From assembly GCF_026870155.1 (NCBI RefSeq), contig NZ_CP113975.1:1860001-1924000 (forward strand): a stretch of 64,000 nucleotides of DNA, read 5' to 3'. The notes beneath the pieces were generated by a model, which saw only the letters and a program-made list of their open reading frames with translations, did not search any database and was not told the origin of the DNA. Position 1 is the stretch's first letter. Each line of letters begins with the position of its first letter. The stretch comes from Flavobacterium marginilacus. Its GTDB lineage: Bacteria > Bacteroidota > Bacteroidia > Flavobacteriales > Flavobacteriaceae. A program made the position numbers and the translations under genes. Shown in pieces: positions 44,481-54,346 of the stretch.

Positions 44481-46142
44481 ATGATTTATCCCAAAATACC
44501 ATTAGCACAAAGCATACTTCAAATTTTTTTATCCAAAGAAATCACCAACATTATAATATCTCCCGGTTCCAGAAACGCACCTCTCACGATAGGTTTTGCC
44601 AGTAATCCTGAGTTTCAGTGTTACAGCATCGCCGATGAGCGTGCCGCCGCCTTTTTTGCTTTGGGAATTGCCCAGCAGACGCGCAAGCCTACAGTTGTGG
44701 TTTGTACATCGGGTTCGGCATTGCTGAACTATTATCCAGCTTTTGCGGAAGCGTTCTACAGCGAAATTCCGCTTATTGTGATTTCGGCAGACAGACCGCA
44801 GAGCAAGATCGATATTGGCGACGGGCAAACCATTCGTCAGGAAAACGTATTTGCTAACCATTCGCTGTACAATGCTAATTTACTGGAAGACGCTTCAGAA
44901 GAAAACGACATAAAAATAAATGAAGCGATTAATACTGCAATTGACAAAAAAGGACCGGTTCATATTAACGCTCCATTCGAAGAACCTTTGTACGAAACTG
45001 TTTCCGAGTTAAGTGTTAATAGTAAAGTTTTCGCTTCCGCAAATGAACCGCAGACTGTTGATTTGGAGGATTTAAAACAATACGCTGACATTTGGAACAA
45101 TACTTCCCGCAAATTGGTTTTGATAGGTGTTAACGAACCTAATTCAATTTCTGAAACAACGATTGAAGCTTTGGCTCAGAAGGAATCGGTGGCGGTGATG
45201 ACCGAGAATACTTCGAATGTGCACCACGAAAGTTTTATTACTAGCATAGATACAATCATTACACCTTTTACAGCTGAAGATTTTGAGGCATTTCGTCCTG
45301 AAATTTTGATTACTTTTGGCGGAATGGTTGTCTCTAAACGAATTAAGGCTTTCCTGCGAAAATACCAGCCAAAACACCATTGGCACATTGATACATTAAG
45401 AGCATACGATACTTTTGGCTGTCTGACAAAACATTTCGAATTGGATCCTAATACTTTTTTTAATGCCTTTTTGCCATTGACATCAAAAGTGGAGAGTGAT
45501 TATTTTTCCCGATTGGATACGCTTAGAAAATTCCGTAAAGAAAAAAATGATAATTATTTGTCCAAAATCCCTTTTACAGATTTCAAGGTTTTTGAGAAAG
45601 TAATTGAGAGTCTTCCTAAAAACAGCCAGCTGCAGATAAGTAACAGCTCAGCTATACGTTATGCGCAGTTGATTCCGATAGATTCATCGATTGAAGTATT
45701 CTGCAATAGAGGAACCAGCGGTATCGACGGCAGTACTTCAACAGCGATTGGAGCTGCGGTTGGAAATGGTAAACCAACTGTTTTTATAACTGGCGATATT
45801 GGTTTTTTATATGACAGCAATGCGCTTTGGAACAATTATATTCCGAAAGACTTCAAAATTATTCTGATTAATAATGGTGGAGGAGGGATTTTTAGGATTT
45901 TGCCGGGCCATTCGGAAACTCCTGTTTTTAATACTTTTTTTGAAACATTCCATGATCTGACTGCGGAGCATTTGGCAAAGATGTATGGTCTGGATTATAT
46001 TACAGCTGCTGATGAAACTAGTTTGAAAAACGGATTGGAATCATTGTATCTGCAAAATAGTAATCCCATAATTTTGGAAGTTTTTACACCAACATTGGAA
46101 AATGATGCTGTATTGTTGCAGTATTTTAAGGAGTTAACATAA
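44481..46142 (+). CDS. menD: 2-succinyl-5-enolpyruvyl-6-hydroxy-3-cyclohexene-1-carboxylate synthase
   Basis: A 553-residue thiamine-diphosphate enzyme of menaquinone synthesis, condensing isochorismate with 2-oxoglutarate. IISPGSRNAPLTIGF at the N-terminus is the MenD signature; the ThDP motif spans ITGDIGFLYDSNALWNN to ILINNGGGGIFRIL. The length is that of the family. Menaquinone is the sole quinone in flavobacteria. No other men gene is visible nearby. Confidence 0.96.
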   Translation: MIYPKIPLAQSILQIFLSKEITNIIISPGSRNAPLTIGFASNPEFQCYSIADERAAAFFALGIAQQTRKPTVVVCTSGSALLNYYPAFAEAFYSEIPLIVISADRPQSKIDIGDGQTIRQENVFANHSLYNANLLEDASEENDIKINEAINTAIDKKGPVHINAPFEEPLYETVSELSVNSKVFASANEPQTVDLEDLKQYADIWNNTSRKLVLIGVNEPNSISETTIEALAQKESVAVMTENTSNVHHESFITSIDTIITPFTAEDFEAFRPEILITFGGMVVSKRIKAFLRKYQPKHHWHIDTLRAYDTFGCLTKHFELDPNTFFNAFLPLTSKVESDYFSRLDTLRKFRKEKNDNYLSKIPFTDFKVFEKVIESLPKNSQLQISNSSAIRYAQLIPIDSSIEVFCNRGTSGIDGSTSTAIGAAVGNGKPTVFITGDIGFLYDSNALWNNYIPKDFKIILINNGGGGIFRILPGHSETPVFNTFFETFHDLTAEHLAKMYGLDYITAADETSLKNGLESLYLQNSNPIILEVFTPTLENDAVLLQYFKELT

Positions 46143-46333
46143 AAAAAGAATGGTGTTTTTCTTTATTCTAGTTGGCGTATATTTATCAAAAGACAAATTT
46201 TATCCATTATTATTTCAAAATAATGATGTAATAGGAGTATTTTTTTTCTGTAATATTTTTTTTATCTCATAAAATTATAAGATTTTTACATGTTTTAACA
46301 CTTTAGCATTGTTTAATTTATAAAATAAATTGA

Positions 46334-48754
46334 ATGTTTAAATCTTATTGCAGAAACTGTAGTTTTCTTTGTTTTTTATGGATTGTTTTATCAATTGGTT
46401 TTTTGCAGGCACAGGAAAAAAAGAATCCTGAAATTGAAAAAATTTACCTCCACACAGACCGGTCAAGTTATTTTATAGGCGAAGATTTATGGTATAAAGC
46501 TTATGATGTACGTGCTGTTAATAATGTGCTTTTTGATAACAGTAATATTTTATATGTCGAATTAATTGCTCCCGATTCTAAAATAATCGCCCGAAAAAAA
46601 ACAAATTTAGAGATAGGTTTAGGGCACGGTGATTTTAAGTTAGCAGACTCACTTGGCGTAAAACCTGGACATTATCAATTACGGGCCTATACCAATTGGA
46701 ACAGAAATTTTGGTGAAGATTTTGTCTTTAAAAAAGATATTGATATTCTTAATGCTTTTGAAGCAAATCCGGCTCCTTCATTGGTGTTGGAGAATGCTAA
46801 GGTAATTAAAGCGCTTACAACTGGCACTCAAAACACTATTAAGGTTGATTTTTTTCCAGAAGGCGGTTCGCTTTTAGAGAATACTGCTAGTGTTGTTGGT
46901 TTTAAAGCCGTTGATAACAGCGGTAACCCAATTGATATTAAAGGAGAAGTTTACGATTCAGATAACGAATTGGTGACCTCTTTTGAAAGCTCGCATGATG
47001 GGATGGGGAAATTTCAAATTATTCCAATTGGAGGGAAAAACTATTATGCCAAAGTTACAACTGTTATTGGTACTGAATACCGTATAGAACTTCCAAAATC
47101 TTCTAAGGAGGGATATTTGTTAAGTTTTAGATTGATCAAAGGCAAAAATATTATAACCATTATTACAAATCCTGAAACCTTAGCCCATAATCCTAATGGA
47201 GCACTTGCATTGGTTTGTAAAGCAAGAGGAGTTTCCTATTTGGAAACTACACACACACTGACAGAAACTGTATTGTCTTTGGAGCTTCCAAAGGATAAAA
47301 CTCCCGAAGGAATAAGTCAGATAACGCTTTATGACAGCAGTTCAAAACCACAAAGCGAGCGATTAGTATTTATTGAAAAAGAGCACGATTTAGAAGTACA
47401 GTTAACAACAGATAAACCAGTATATAAGCCACAGGAAAAAACTGCAATAAATGTGAGTTCAAAAACGAAATCCGGAGTAGCCAAATCTGCAAGTTTTTCA
47501 TTAAGCGTTACTGACATGAACGGAATATTGGAGGATAAAGACTTTGGTTCGAACATTAGTTCATATTTTCTGATGGAATCGGATATAAGAGGAAAGGTTC
47601 ATGATCCGGGTTATTATTTTGATACCGCTAATTTAAAACGATTAGATCATTTGGATAATTTGCTTTTAACCCAAGGCTGGCGGGATTTTGTGTGGAAAAC
47701 TGCTCCAATGAATATCGAAAGCATTAACTATACAGCAGAAAAAGGAATCACAATATCGGGGAAAGTAAAACAGCTTCTTGGAGGAAAGCCATTAGTTAAT
47801 AATAATATGACATTGGCATTAATGAATAAAAAGCGTTTTAATTTTTTTAATGCTGTTACCGATTCGCTGGGCGTTTTTAAATTTGAAAATCTTATGTTTT
47901 CAGGAAAAACTACCATGTATTTAAATTCAAGGAATGAAAAAGGGAAGTTTAAAGGAGAAATAGTAGCAGACCCTATTGAACAGCCTCCAATACCAGTGTC
48001 TTTTAAAAGTGACTCAAACAGTTTATCAGCGATAGAACAAGAAGTTTTTGAAAATGTGCATAAAAAATTCGTGGCTTTTGGGGTAAAACCTGAAAATGTT
48101 TTAGGCGAAGTTACTATTAGTGCCAAAAATAAAAACAGCAGGCCTTCTATGCTTGCAATACCCGATTTTAGCTATGCAGCCAATGGAAGTACTGCAGGGT
48201 TTACGGACATCTACCAGCTTATTGAGCAAACCATTCCTGGAGTGACTGTTAATATTGATTCTGTTCGATTTACACGTTATGAAGGAAGTCCTCTTTTTAT
48301 AATAGATGGTTTCGAGGTGATTGATAATTTACAGTTAGGCTTTGTTTTGCCTGCTGATGTTGTAAAAATAGATGCAGTCAGAAGCACCCAGGCGACAGCG
48401 TATTATGGAAATGCGGCGGCAAATGGTGTTATCGCAATTACTACAAATGGGAATGCTGGTAATAAGCCTAAAAAAGAAACTTTTCATTCTATTAAGAAAG
48501 AATTGGAAGGATTTTATACAGCACGTATTTTTTATGTACCCAATCCGGAAAAACCGAATTTAGAACTGGATGATAAAGCGGCTTTAAGAAACACAATTTA
48601 TTGGAATCCGTATGTGCATCCTGATAAAACAGGCAATGCTGTTTTAAATTATTTTAACAGCGGTGTCGAAACGAAAGTAAAAGTCGCTTTAGAGGGAATT
48701 ACAGGTACTGGAATTCCAGTTGTAAAAAAGATTTATTATGCAATTAAGAAATAA
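46334..48754 (+). CDS. Large exported protein with MG2-like domains and a TonB plug-like domain
   Basis: An 806-residue exported protein with signal peptide ending FLQAQ. The first part (about 35-160) starts PEIEKIYLHTDRSSYFIGED, the MG2 style found in Bacteroidota alpha-2-macroglobulin-like and CarboxypepD families; several beta-domains follow. Around residues 600-715 a plug-domain-like part is visible (IDSVRFTRYEGSPLFIIDGF; ATAYYGNAAANGVIAITT), but no beta-barrel follows. So it is not a full TonB receptor. The role is unknown; secreted assembly or binding protein is a guess. Confidence 0.7.
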   Translation: MFKSYCRNCSFLCFLWIVLSIGFLQAQEKKNPEIEKIYLHTDRSSYFIGEDLWYKAYDVRAVNNVLFDNSNILYVELIAPDSKIIARKKTNLEIGLGHGDFKLADSLGVKPGHYQLRAYTNWNRNFGEDFVFKKDIDILNAFEANPAPSLVLENAKVIKALTTGTQNTIKVDFFPEGGSLLENTASVVGFKAVDNSGNPIDIKGEVYDSDNELVTSFESSHDGMGKFQIIPIGGKNYYAKVTTVIGTEYRIELPKSSKEGYLLSFRLIKGKNIITIITNPETLAHNPNGALALVCKARGVSYLETTHTLTETVLSLELPKDKTPEGISQITLYDSSSKPQSERLVFIEKEHDLEVQLTTDKPVYKPQEKTAINVSSKTKSGVAKSASFSLSVTDMNGILEDKDFGSNISSYFLMESDIRGKVHDPGYYFDTANLKRLDHLDNLLLTQGWRDFVWKTAPMNIESINYTAEKGITISGKVKQLLGGKPLVNNNMTLALMNKKRFNFFNAVTDSLGVFKFENLMFSGKTTMYLNSRNEKGKFKGEIVADPIEQPPIPVSFKSDSNSLSAIEQEVFENVHKKFVAFGVKPENVLGEVTISAKNKNSRPSMLAIPDFSYAANGSTAGFTDIYQLIEQTIPGVTVNIDSVRFTRYEGSPLFIIDGFEVIDNLQLGFVLPADVVKIDAVRSTQATAYYGNAAANGVIAITTNGNAGNKPKKETFHSIKKELEGFYTARIFYVPNPEKPNLELDDKAALRNTIYWNPYVHPDKTGNAVLNYFNSGVETKVKVALEGITGTGIPVVKKIYYAIKK

Positions 48755-48996
48755 TTTTTTTAAAAGTATTTTCTGTAATTTTTTATGGTTTTTTGTGAGT
48801 TTAGAAATTTTTTGTTTCAATATTTAAGAATGACATTTTTTTGATATCCTTTTTTTAGAGTTAATACAATTTGTAGTAATTGGATTTAAATATTACGCAG
48901 GAACAATCTTATGGATAAAATTGTTTTCAAATTCAATAAATAATAATTTTATGAAAAAATAATGAATAAAAATCGCACACATAAATAATAAATCAC

Positions 48997-49004
48997 TAAA
49001 TTTG
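48997..49004 (+). promoter_or_regulatory. -7 element upstream of the DUF2853 gene
   Basis: TAAATTTG fits TAnnTTTG, 41 bp before the ATG at 49046. Confidence 0.35.
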
Positions 49005-49045
49005 AGTTAGTTATAAAAAAGGTTAACCAACTTAATTTTATTGTT

Positions 49046-49387
49046 ATGAGCGCAAAAGATGTATTAATTATTAAGTACGCAGCAGACTTAAAAGAAAAAT
49101 GCGGGATTAATCCAGATATGGATTTATTAACTAAAGTTACAATAGGCTGCGGTCCGTCTATATATAATCCTGATTCTTCTGTTATTGCTGGAACACAGCA
49201 ATCAGAAATAGTCACTGTAAAGAAAAATTTTTTGATTAAAAAACTAGGCTTACCTGATACTCCAGCCCTTAAAGCAGGAATTGATGCTGTATTAAAGCAA
49301 TATGGAGAGTCTAATAAAAATAAATATCGTGCAGTTGTTTACTATTTGTTAACTCTTCATTTTGGAAGGGAAAGTGCTTACAGTTAG
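49046..49387 (+). CDS. DUF2853 family protein
   Basis: A 113-residue cytoplasmic helical protein, matching DUF2853 (LIIKYAADLKEKCGINPDMD, VTIGCGPSIYNPDSSVI, KNFLIKKLGLPDTP). The family is conserved across bacteria; its function is not known. Monocistronic: own promoter-like element and terminator. Confidence 0.9.
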   Translation: MSAKDVLIIKYAADLKEKCGINPDMDLLTKVTIGCGPSIYNPDSSVIAGTQQSEIVTVKKNFLIKKLGLPDTPALKAGIDAVLKQYGESNKNKYRAVVYYLLTLHFGRESAYS

Positions 49388-49404
49388 AGTTTTGAATATT
49401 ATTT

Positions 49405-49434
49405 GAAAAGCGTCTCATTGAGGCGCTTTTTTTT
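49405..49434 (+). terminator. Terminator of the DUF2853 gene
   Basis: AAAAGCGTCTCA (49406-49417) against TGAGGCGCTTTT (49419-49430), one G-T pair, followed by TTTT. Confidence 0.75.
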
Positions 49435-49459
49435 GCAGTAAATTAAGGAAAATTGTGGC

Positions 49460-49501
49460 TAAACTGAAATGTCAAATAGCTGATAGTGTCATTTCAGTTT
49501 A
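49460..49501. repeat. Perfect 12-bp hairpin in the GH43-like upstream region
   Basis: TAAACTGAAATG (49460-49471) and its exact reverse complement (49490-49501) around an 18-bp loop. Position upstream of the GH43-like gene allows a regulatory or terminator role. Confidence 0.55.
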
Positions 49502-49529
49502 TAAAATTTAGTCAATTGTTAAGCGGCTG

Positions 49530-49537
49530 AACCGATT
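49530..49537. promoter_or_regulatory. Possible third LacI-type site
   Basis: AACCGATT, the core of the two identical sites at 58314 and 61895, occurs here about 130 bp before the preferred GH43-like start at 49664. Flanks differ (TG before, AA after), so this is only a candidate. Confidence 0.3.
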
Positions 49538-49663
49538 AAAATTGATTAAAAAAGTTATTCGGGACAGTACAGGATGATTTTGTAAAAACATTGGATTTAT
49601 TTTAGCATTGAAAAGAAAATCAAAATAATCATTATGAATCAATCGGATACATTGAAACAGGAA

Positions 49664-51241
49664 ATGAAGAATATATTTTTAATAATATTTTTTCTGGGTT
49701 TACCCTTAATGGCAGATGCACAATTAAAAAACATAAAAAATGATGTGTTTTGGGATACTCAAAAAGGAACGCCAATCTACAGTCAAGGAGGAGGAATCTT
49801 TCGTTTTCCCGACCCAAAAACAGGCGAAAAAAAATATTATTGGTACGGAGTTCAATACCAAGAAGCCGATATTTACCGCAAAAATCCTTCGGTTACATTA
49901 AAAAATGCCACATTTGAGTCGGTTACCTGTTATAGTTCTACTGATCTTGTGAATTGGAATGTTGAGGGAGATGTTTTGACAAAGGCAGTAACAAATCCTG
50001 AAGGAAAGGGAACTTGGGTAGGACGTCTTGGAGTTACATTTATTAAGGAAATGAATAAGTACGCTATGTTTGTACAGCATGGTTCAGAAGTACTTATTGC
50101 TTTGGCCGATTCACCGACAGGTAATTTTTCTTGGCATCAAAAAATTAATATGCAGCCTCTAATTGGTACTACAAATACGGGTGATCAAACCGTATTTACT
50201 GATGATGACGGTAAATCATATCTTATTTATTCGTATGGAAAGGGACGCAATAAAATTTATGTTTCTGAAATTGGAGTTGTCGACGGAAAAGTTAATCTTT
50301 TAGACTGCAGCAAAGTTTTTGAAGGAGAGAGTCGAGAAGGAAATTGTATGTTCAAATACAAAAATAAGTATTACATGGCTGCTTCTAATATTTATGGCTG
50401 GGATTCTTCGTTTGCTTATTATTTGGTTTCAGATAACATTCGGGGGCCTTATACACCAGCAAATAATATGCAGATTATGAAAGGTTCTTCAGAGGATTAT
50501 GCGCATGTCACACAAACTGGCTTTTTTTACACGATAAAAGGGAGTAAAGAAGAAACTGTTTTATATTGTGGCGATCGCTGGGCAGATTTTGCAGGAAATG
50601 GTCTGGGTTACAACCAATGGTTCCCACTTTCGTTTGATGGTGCTGTGCCGTATTTCAATTCATTGAGCTCATGGAATCTTGACGAAAAAACGGGTGAATG
50701 GGCAGTGGCAAGCGATAATAATTTTGTAATGAATGGCAGTTTTGAAGCCGATCGGAATAAAATACCAAGTAATTTTAAACCAGTTCAAGAACAGCTTTTA
50801 GGATGGAATACAGAAATCATTAAAGGAAACAAAATAAGTACAACCGAGGCAAGTTCACCAACTTTAAATTATTTTAATACTGAACAGGACAGAAAAGAAG
50901 TAACAGGTGAAAAAAGTCTGCAGATAAGTGATAATATAGATTTTAGCAGAAAAATTAAGCAGATTATTTCTTCGTCTCCTTATGTTCCTTTAAAAGATGG
51001 TTTGTATACTTTGACTGCTAGAGTAAAAAACTCAAATGGTTTTGATGAATTGATGATGTATGCAGTAAGTAATAAAAAAACATTTAATGTCAAAATTACC
51101 AAAGAAAATAATGCTTGGGTAACCATCTCTATTTCAAATGTTGCCATAAAAAATGGAAGTATCGAAATCGGGTTTTTGGCTTCTGCCAAAGCAGATTCCT
51201 TTTGTATGATTGATGATATTACATTGGTTAAAAACAAATAA
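49664..51241 (+). CDS. Exported GH43-like glycoside hydrolase with a C-terminal beta-sandwich
   Basis: The preferred start 49664 gives 525 aa opening directly with MKNIFLIIFFLGLPLMADAQ; another ATG at 49634 adds ten residues. The five-bladed beta-propeller is indicated by GGIFRFPDPKTGEKKYYWYG, YSSTDLVNWNVEGDVL, FTDDDGKSYLIYSYG and KYKNKYYMAASNIYG, typical of GH43. The C-terminal ~150 residues look like a carbohydrate-binding jelly roll (MNGSFEADRNKIPSN; GLYTLTARVKNSNG). Substrate likely a plant glycan side chain; the exact enzyme is not fixed. Monocistronic. Confidence 0.75.
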   Translation: MKNIFLIIFFLGLPLMADAQLKNIKNDVFWDTQKGTPIYSQGGGIFRFPDPKTGEKKYYWYGVQYQEADIYRKNPSVTLKNATFESVTCYSSTDLVNWNVEGDVLTKAVTNPEGKGTWVGRLGVTFIKEMNKYAMFVQHGSEVLIALADSPTGNFSWHQKINMQPLIGTTNTGDQTVFTDDDGKSYLIYSYGKGRNKIYVSEIGVVDGKVNLLDCSKVFEGESREGNCMFKYKNKYYMAASNIYGWDSSFAYYLVSDNIRGPYTPANNMQIMKGSSEDYAHVTQTGFFYTIKGSKEETVLYCGDRWADFAGNGLGYNQWFPLSFDGAVPYFNSLSSWNLDEKTGEWAVASDNNFVMNGSFEADRNKIPSNFKPVQEQLLGWNTEIIKGNKISTTEASSPTLNYFNTEQDRKEVTGEKSLQISDNIDFSRKIKQIISSSPYVPLKDGLYTLTARVKNSNGFDELMMYAVSNKKTFNVKITKENNAWVTISISNVAIKNGSIEIGFLASAKADSFCMIDDITLVKNK

Positions 51242-52385
51242 AATTTTTCTAAAGGAGATTTTACATCAGGAAATCTCCAGGGCATTCGCTTTTAAAAATT
51301 TTAATAAGCTATAAAAGAGTCTTATGTTTGTACTGTAATTGCAGTGGGTCTGCCATAAAAAAAAAGATCTCTAGTGGCTGCACTAAATTAGAAAACTTAT
51401 TTTTCAAAGAGATCTTTACTACTTTCAAAGATCCGAGAAGAACCACCAAAGGAAATATAAAATACAGCTAAGAGTAAATCATTTTTCTCAAGCTTTCGGC
51501 TGTGATTAGCGGGTTTCAGACTTATGAACTCATCGAAGGATTTGGAGAAGAGCGGTTGATTGGCTTCGCCAATTTTATCCTTACAAATACGGCAGGCCTT
51601 CACATGACACTTTAGTTGAATTTTATAGCAGATTAAATCCCAAGGAATTTGTAAAATGCCTAATAGCTTTTACAGAATCACTTGCAGATCATTCAGTTTC
51701 ACATAATCAATATGCAATAATGAGTATGAATACTTAAAAATATTTTTAGCTATAAAATAGTCTTTAATGTAAAAATATCGGATTTGAATAATAAAACATC
51801 GTTTTTGAGTAAAAATAAAATATAAAGTTGCTGTTATATTTGTTAATTATTTGTTTTCAATAAAATTATATCGATAATTATTACTAAATTTTTGTAGGAA
51901 TTTTGGTTTTTATTATTGTTTACCACAGTTATTGCAGTAAGCCAAAGTTAGTTTAAATATTGTGGCTTTTTTTAATTGAATTGAGGGAAAGATTAATTGA
52001 AGTCGGATATGTATATTTAATCCTCATGTTTAAGCATTCTATCTGCGCAATAGGAGAAAATAAATTGAATAAAAGCTTTAAAATTTGAGGCTTGTACAAT
52101 TGAAACTTTATTTAGCTCTATTATTTGGAAAAAGTTGTAGTATTGATTGGTATAAGCAATGTTAGATTGTAACCAGTTGCTGCATAAGCCCAAAGTAAAG
52201 CAATGTCAAGAGAATGCCGTTTCAGCAGGCAATTTCAGAAACAAAAAATGGTATTCTGTATCAGCTTTAAATAGCGAGGGTTTTAATGTTACTATCAAAT
52301 AATTCAAGCCACTGTTTTATAATGTTCTGCAATAACTAAAGCTATGAAAGGTATTAAATGATTTAAATATAGATAATTATAAAAA
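51242..52385. other. Long intergenic region with mobile-element remains
   Basis: Apart from the ISAs1 fossil at 51391-51737 I see no intact gene. A short open stretch around 52165-52303 reads QENAVSAGNFRNKKWYSVSA and ends with a stop; it may be the tail of a lost gene but matches nothing I can name. A weak hairpin AAGCCA/TGGCTT with T run occurs near 51938-51978. Confidence 0.5.
51391..51737 (+). pseudogene. Decayed N-terminal fragment of an ISAs1-family transposase
   Basis: Reading plus-strand frames in series gives the N-terminus of an ISAs1-type transposase: FTTFKDPRRTTKGNIKYS, two stop codons (51469-51471 and 51475-51477), then SAVISGFQTYELIEGFGEE, a frame change near 51558, and DWLRQFYPYKYGRPSHDTLV with EFYSRLNPKEFVKCLIAFTE, ending at 51737. 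The catalytic part is missing. Stops, a frameshift and truncation show a dead remnant. Confidence 0.75.
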
Positions 52386-54119
52386 ATGAGAACAAAAATT
52401 TTACTTGTACTTTTGGCTTTGCTTCAGTTTCCGCTTTATGCTCAGTATAAAAATCCTATGCCGGCCGTACCAGCTCCCTTACCTATAAATAGTGTGTCAA
52501 TGGAAGACTTGAATGCATTTACGGAAGTAAAGTTGGAAATACCTATAGAAAAAGGACCTTTTGAGCCAACTTGGGAATCGATAGAAAAAAATTATCCTGG
52601 TGAACCCTCCTGGCTTCGTGAGGCTAAATTTGGTATATGGGTTCATTTTGGACCGCAAGCGGCTGGTGAAAGTGGAGACTGGTACGCACGAAAGCTATAT
52701 AATTCAGACGAAATAGCTTATCAAAATCATGTTAAAAGATATGGACATCCTTCTGAGTCAGGTTACAAAGAGGTCTTGCGGGACTGGAATCCTATACATC
52801 TTGATCCAGAGAAGCTTACGAAAATTTATCAGAATGCAGGCGCACGTTTTTTAATGATCCAAGGAGTACATCATGATAATTATGATTTATGGAATTCGCA
52901 ATACCAGCCATGGAATTCCGTAAATATTGGACCAAAAAGAGATTTAATAGGAGAATGGGCCAAAGCCTGCAAAGCAAACGGTATGCATTACGGAGTGACT
53001 TTTCATCACGAGTACACATGGTGGTGGTGGCAGACAGCTTTTGGAAGTGATAAGGATGGAAGCAAAAAAGGAATTCCTTATGACGGTAATCTTACTCTTG
53101 CAGATGGTAAAGGAAAATGGTGGGAGGGATACGATCCAAAAATGCTTTATGGTATTGATTTGCGCGAATATAAGGGTGTTGCTGATGCTGCTGTTTCCAA
53201 ATGGTCTCCTCCTCCAGCAGGAATATTTAGTAATCATTTAGGATATGCCAAGTGGTTTGCTACTAATTGGGCTTTAAGAATGATGGATGTGGTAAAAAAC
53301 TATGATCCTGATTTTGTTTATACGGATGGCACTGTAGAGGGGCCTTTTACAGGGAATGGAACAGGAACCGGCTTTAAAGCAGATGCCATGCAAAGTGTTA
53401 TGGCTGACTTTTATAATCGTACTTTAAAACGCCATGGTGAGGTAAATACTTTTAGTATTGTTAAATTCCGCAAGAAAACAAATGGGACAGTAAATACTGA
53501 AGAGTTTGGTATTCCTGCAGATATAAAAAAAGATCAGCCTTGGATTGCAGAAACTCCAGTAGGAGACTGGTTTTACGCACCAGATTTTACGTATGATTCA
53601 GGTATGATGATTCGTTATGTAATTGAAGCTATAGCACGTGATGGAAATGCTGCAATATGTATATCTTTATTACCTGATGGTTCGATGAATGAAGCGAGTC
53701 AAAAGATGTTGAAAGAAGTAGGGAATTGGATGCGGCTTAATGGACAAGGAGTATATGCAAGTCATGCTTGGGTAATTCCTGCTGAAGGCGAAATGGTTAA
53801 TGGAAAGCTTAAAATGCTCCCTGGAGGAGCACTGAAAAGCAAACACGCTACATTTAAGTTTGATGCTCAGGATATTCGATTCACAATTGGAAAAAACAAT
53901 AAATTATATGCATTTTGTATGAGTGTTCCAGCTCCAAATACCCAAATAAAAATTAAATCTCTTGGTACAGATGCAGAACATTATGGGAAAAAGGTGAGAA
54001 TGGTTAAGCTGTTAGGCTATGATGGTAATTTAAAATGGAAAGAAGCGGCTGATGGGTTATTAATAACTTGCCCTAAAAATATGCCATTTGCTACAGCTAT
54101 AGTATTCGAAATAGAGTAA
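52386..54119 (+). CDS. Alpha-L-fucosidase (GH29)
   Basis: A 577-residue exported enzyme with signal peptide ending LYAQ. The N-terminal GH29 barrel has SWLREAKFGIWVHFGPQAAG and GVHHDNYDLW; Asp314 in PDFVYTDGTVEG occupies the nucleophile position. A C-terminal beta-sandwich (about 490-577) follows. Cleaves terminal alpha-L-fucose residues from glycans. Its start is preceded by AT-rich DNA without a shared operon partner. Confidence 0.9.
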   Translation: MRTKILLVLLALLQFPLYAQYKNPMPAVPAPLPINSVSMEDLNAFTEVKLEIPIEKGPFEPTWESIEKNYPGEPSWLREAKFGIWVHFGPQAAGESGDWYARKLYNSDEIAYQNHVKRYGHPSESGYKEVLRDWNPIHLDPEKLTKIYQNAGARFLMIQGVHHDNYDLWNSQYQPWNSVNIGPKRDLIGEWAKACKANGMHYGVTFHHEYTWWWWQTAFGSDKDGSKKGIPYDGNLTLADGKGKWWEGYDPKMLYGIDLREYKGVADAAVSKWSPPPAGIFSNHLGYAKWFATNWALRMMDVVKNYDPDFVYTDGTVEGPFTGNGTGTGFKADAMQSVMADFYNRTLKRHGEVNTFSIVKFRKKTNGTVNTEEFGIPADIKKDQPWIAETPVGDWFYAPDFTYDSGMMIRYVIEAIARDGNAAICISLLPDGSMNEASQKMLKEVGNWMRLNGQGVYASHAWVIPAEGEMVNGKLKMLPGGALKSKHATFKFDAQDIRFTIGKNNKLYAFCMSVPAPNTQIKIKSLGTDAEHYGKKVRMVKLLGYDGNLKWKEAADGLLITCPKNMPFATAIVFEIE

Positions 54120-54316
54120 AAATTATTAAATGCCACTGCAGGCAATTTTTTAGATAAAGTATTACAGTTGGCGTATTAAATATTGATAAACTTAAAAAAA
54201 TCAGTTTTTCAAGACTTAAACCAATATCTATTTTGATTATAGCAGGTTTATATACCCCCGTTTTAAACGAAATTTTTGTTTAAATAAATTTAATTAACAA
54301 TGTACGTTTCTCTTCG

Positions 54317-54324
54317 TACCTTTG
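54317..54324 (+). promoter_or_regulatory. -7 element upstream of the CvfB-like gene
   Basis: TACCTTTG, a textbook Flavobacterium TAnnTTTG, 23 bp before the start codon; TTAACA near 54293 may mark the upstream element. Confidence 0.5.
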
Positions 54325-54346
54325 CGCCTTTAGAAAATACAAGATA

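Noticed and set aside
52165..52303. Short frame with AGNFRNKKWYSVSALNSEG near the GH29 gene
   Set aside because: Possibly the tail of a lost glycosidase, but no start, no recognisable motif; not enough to call a pseudogene.
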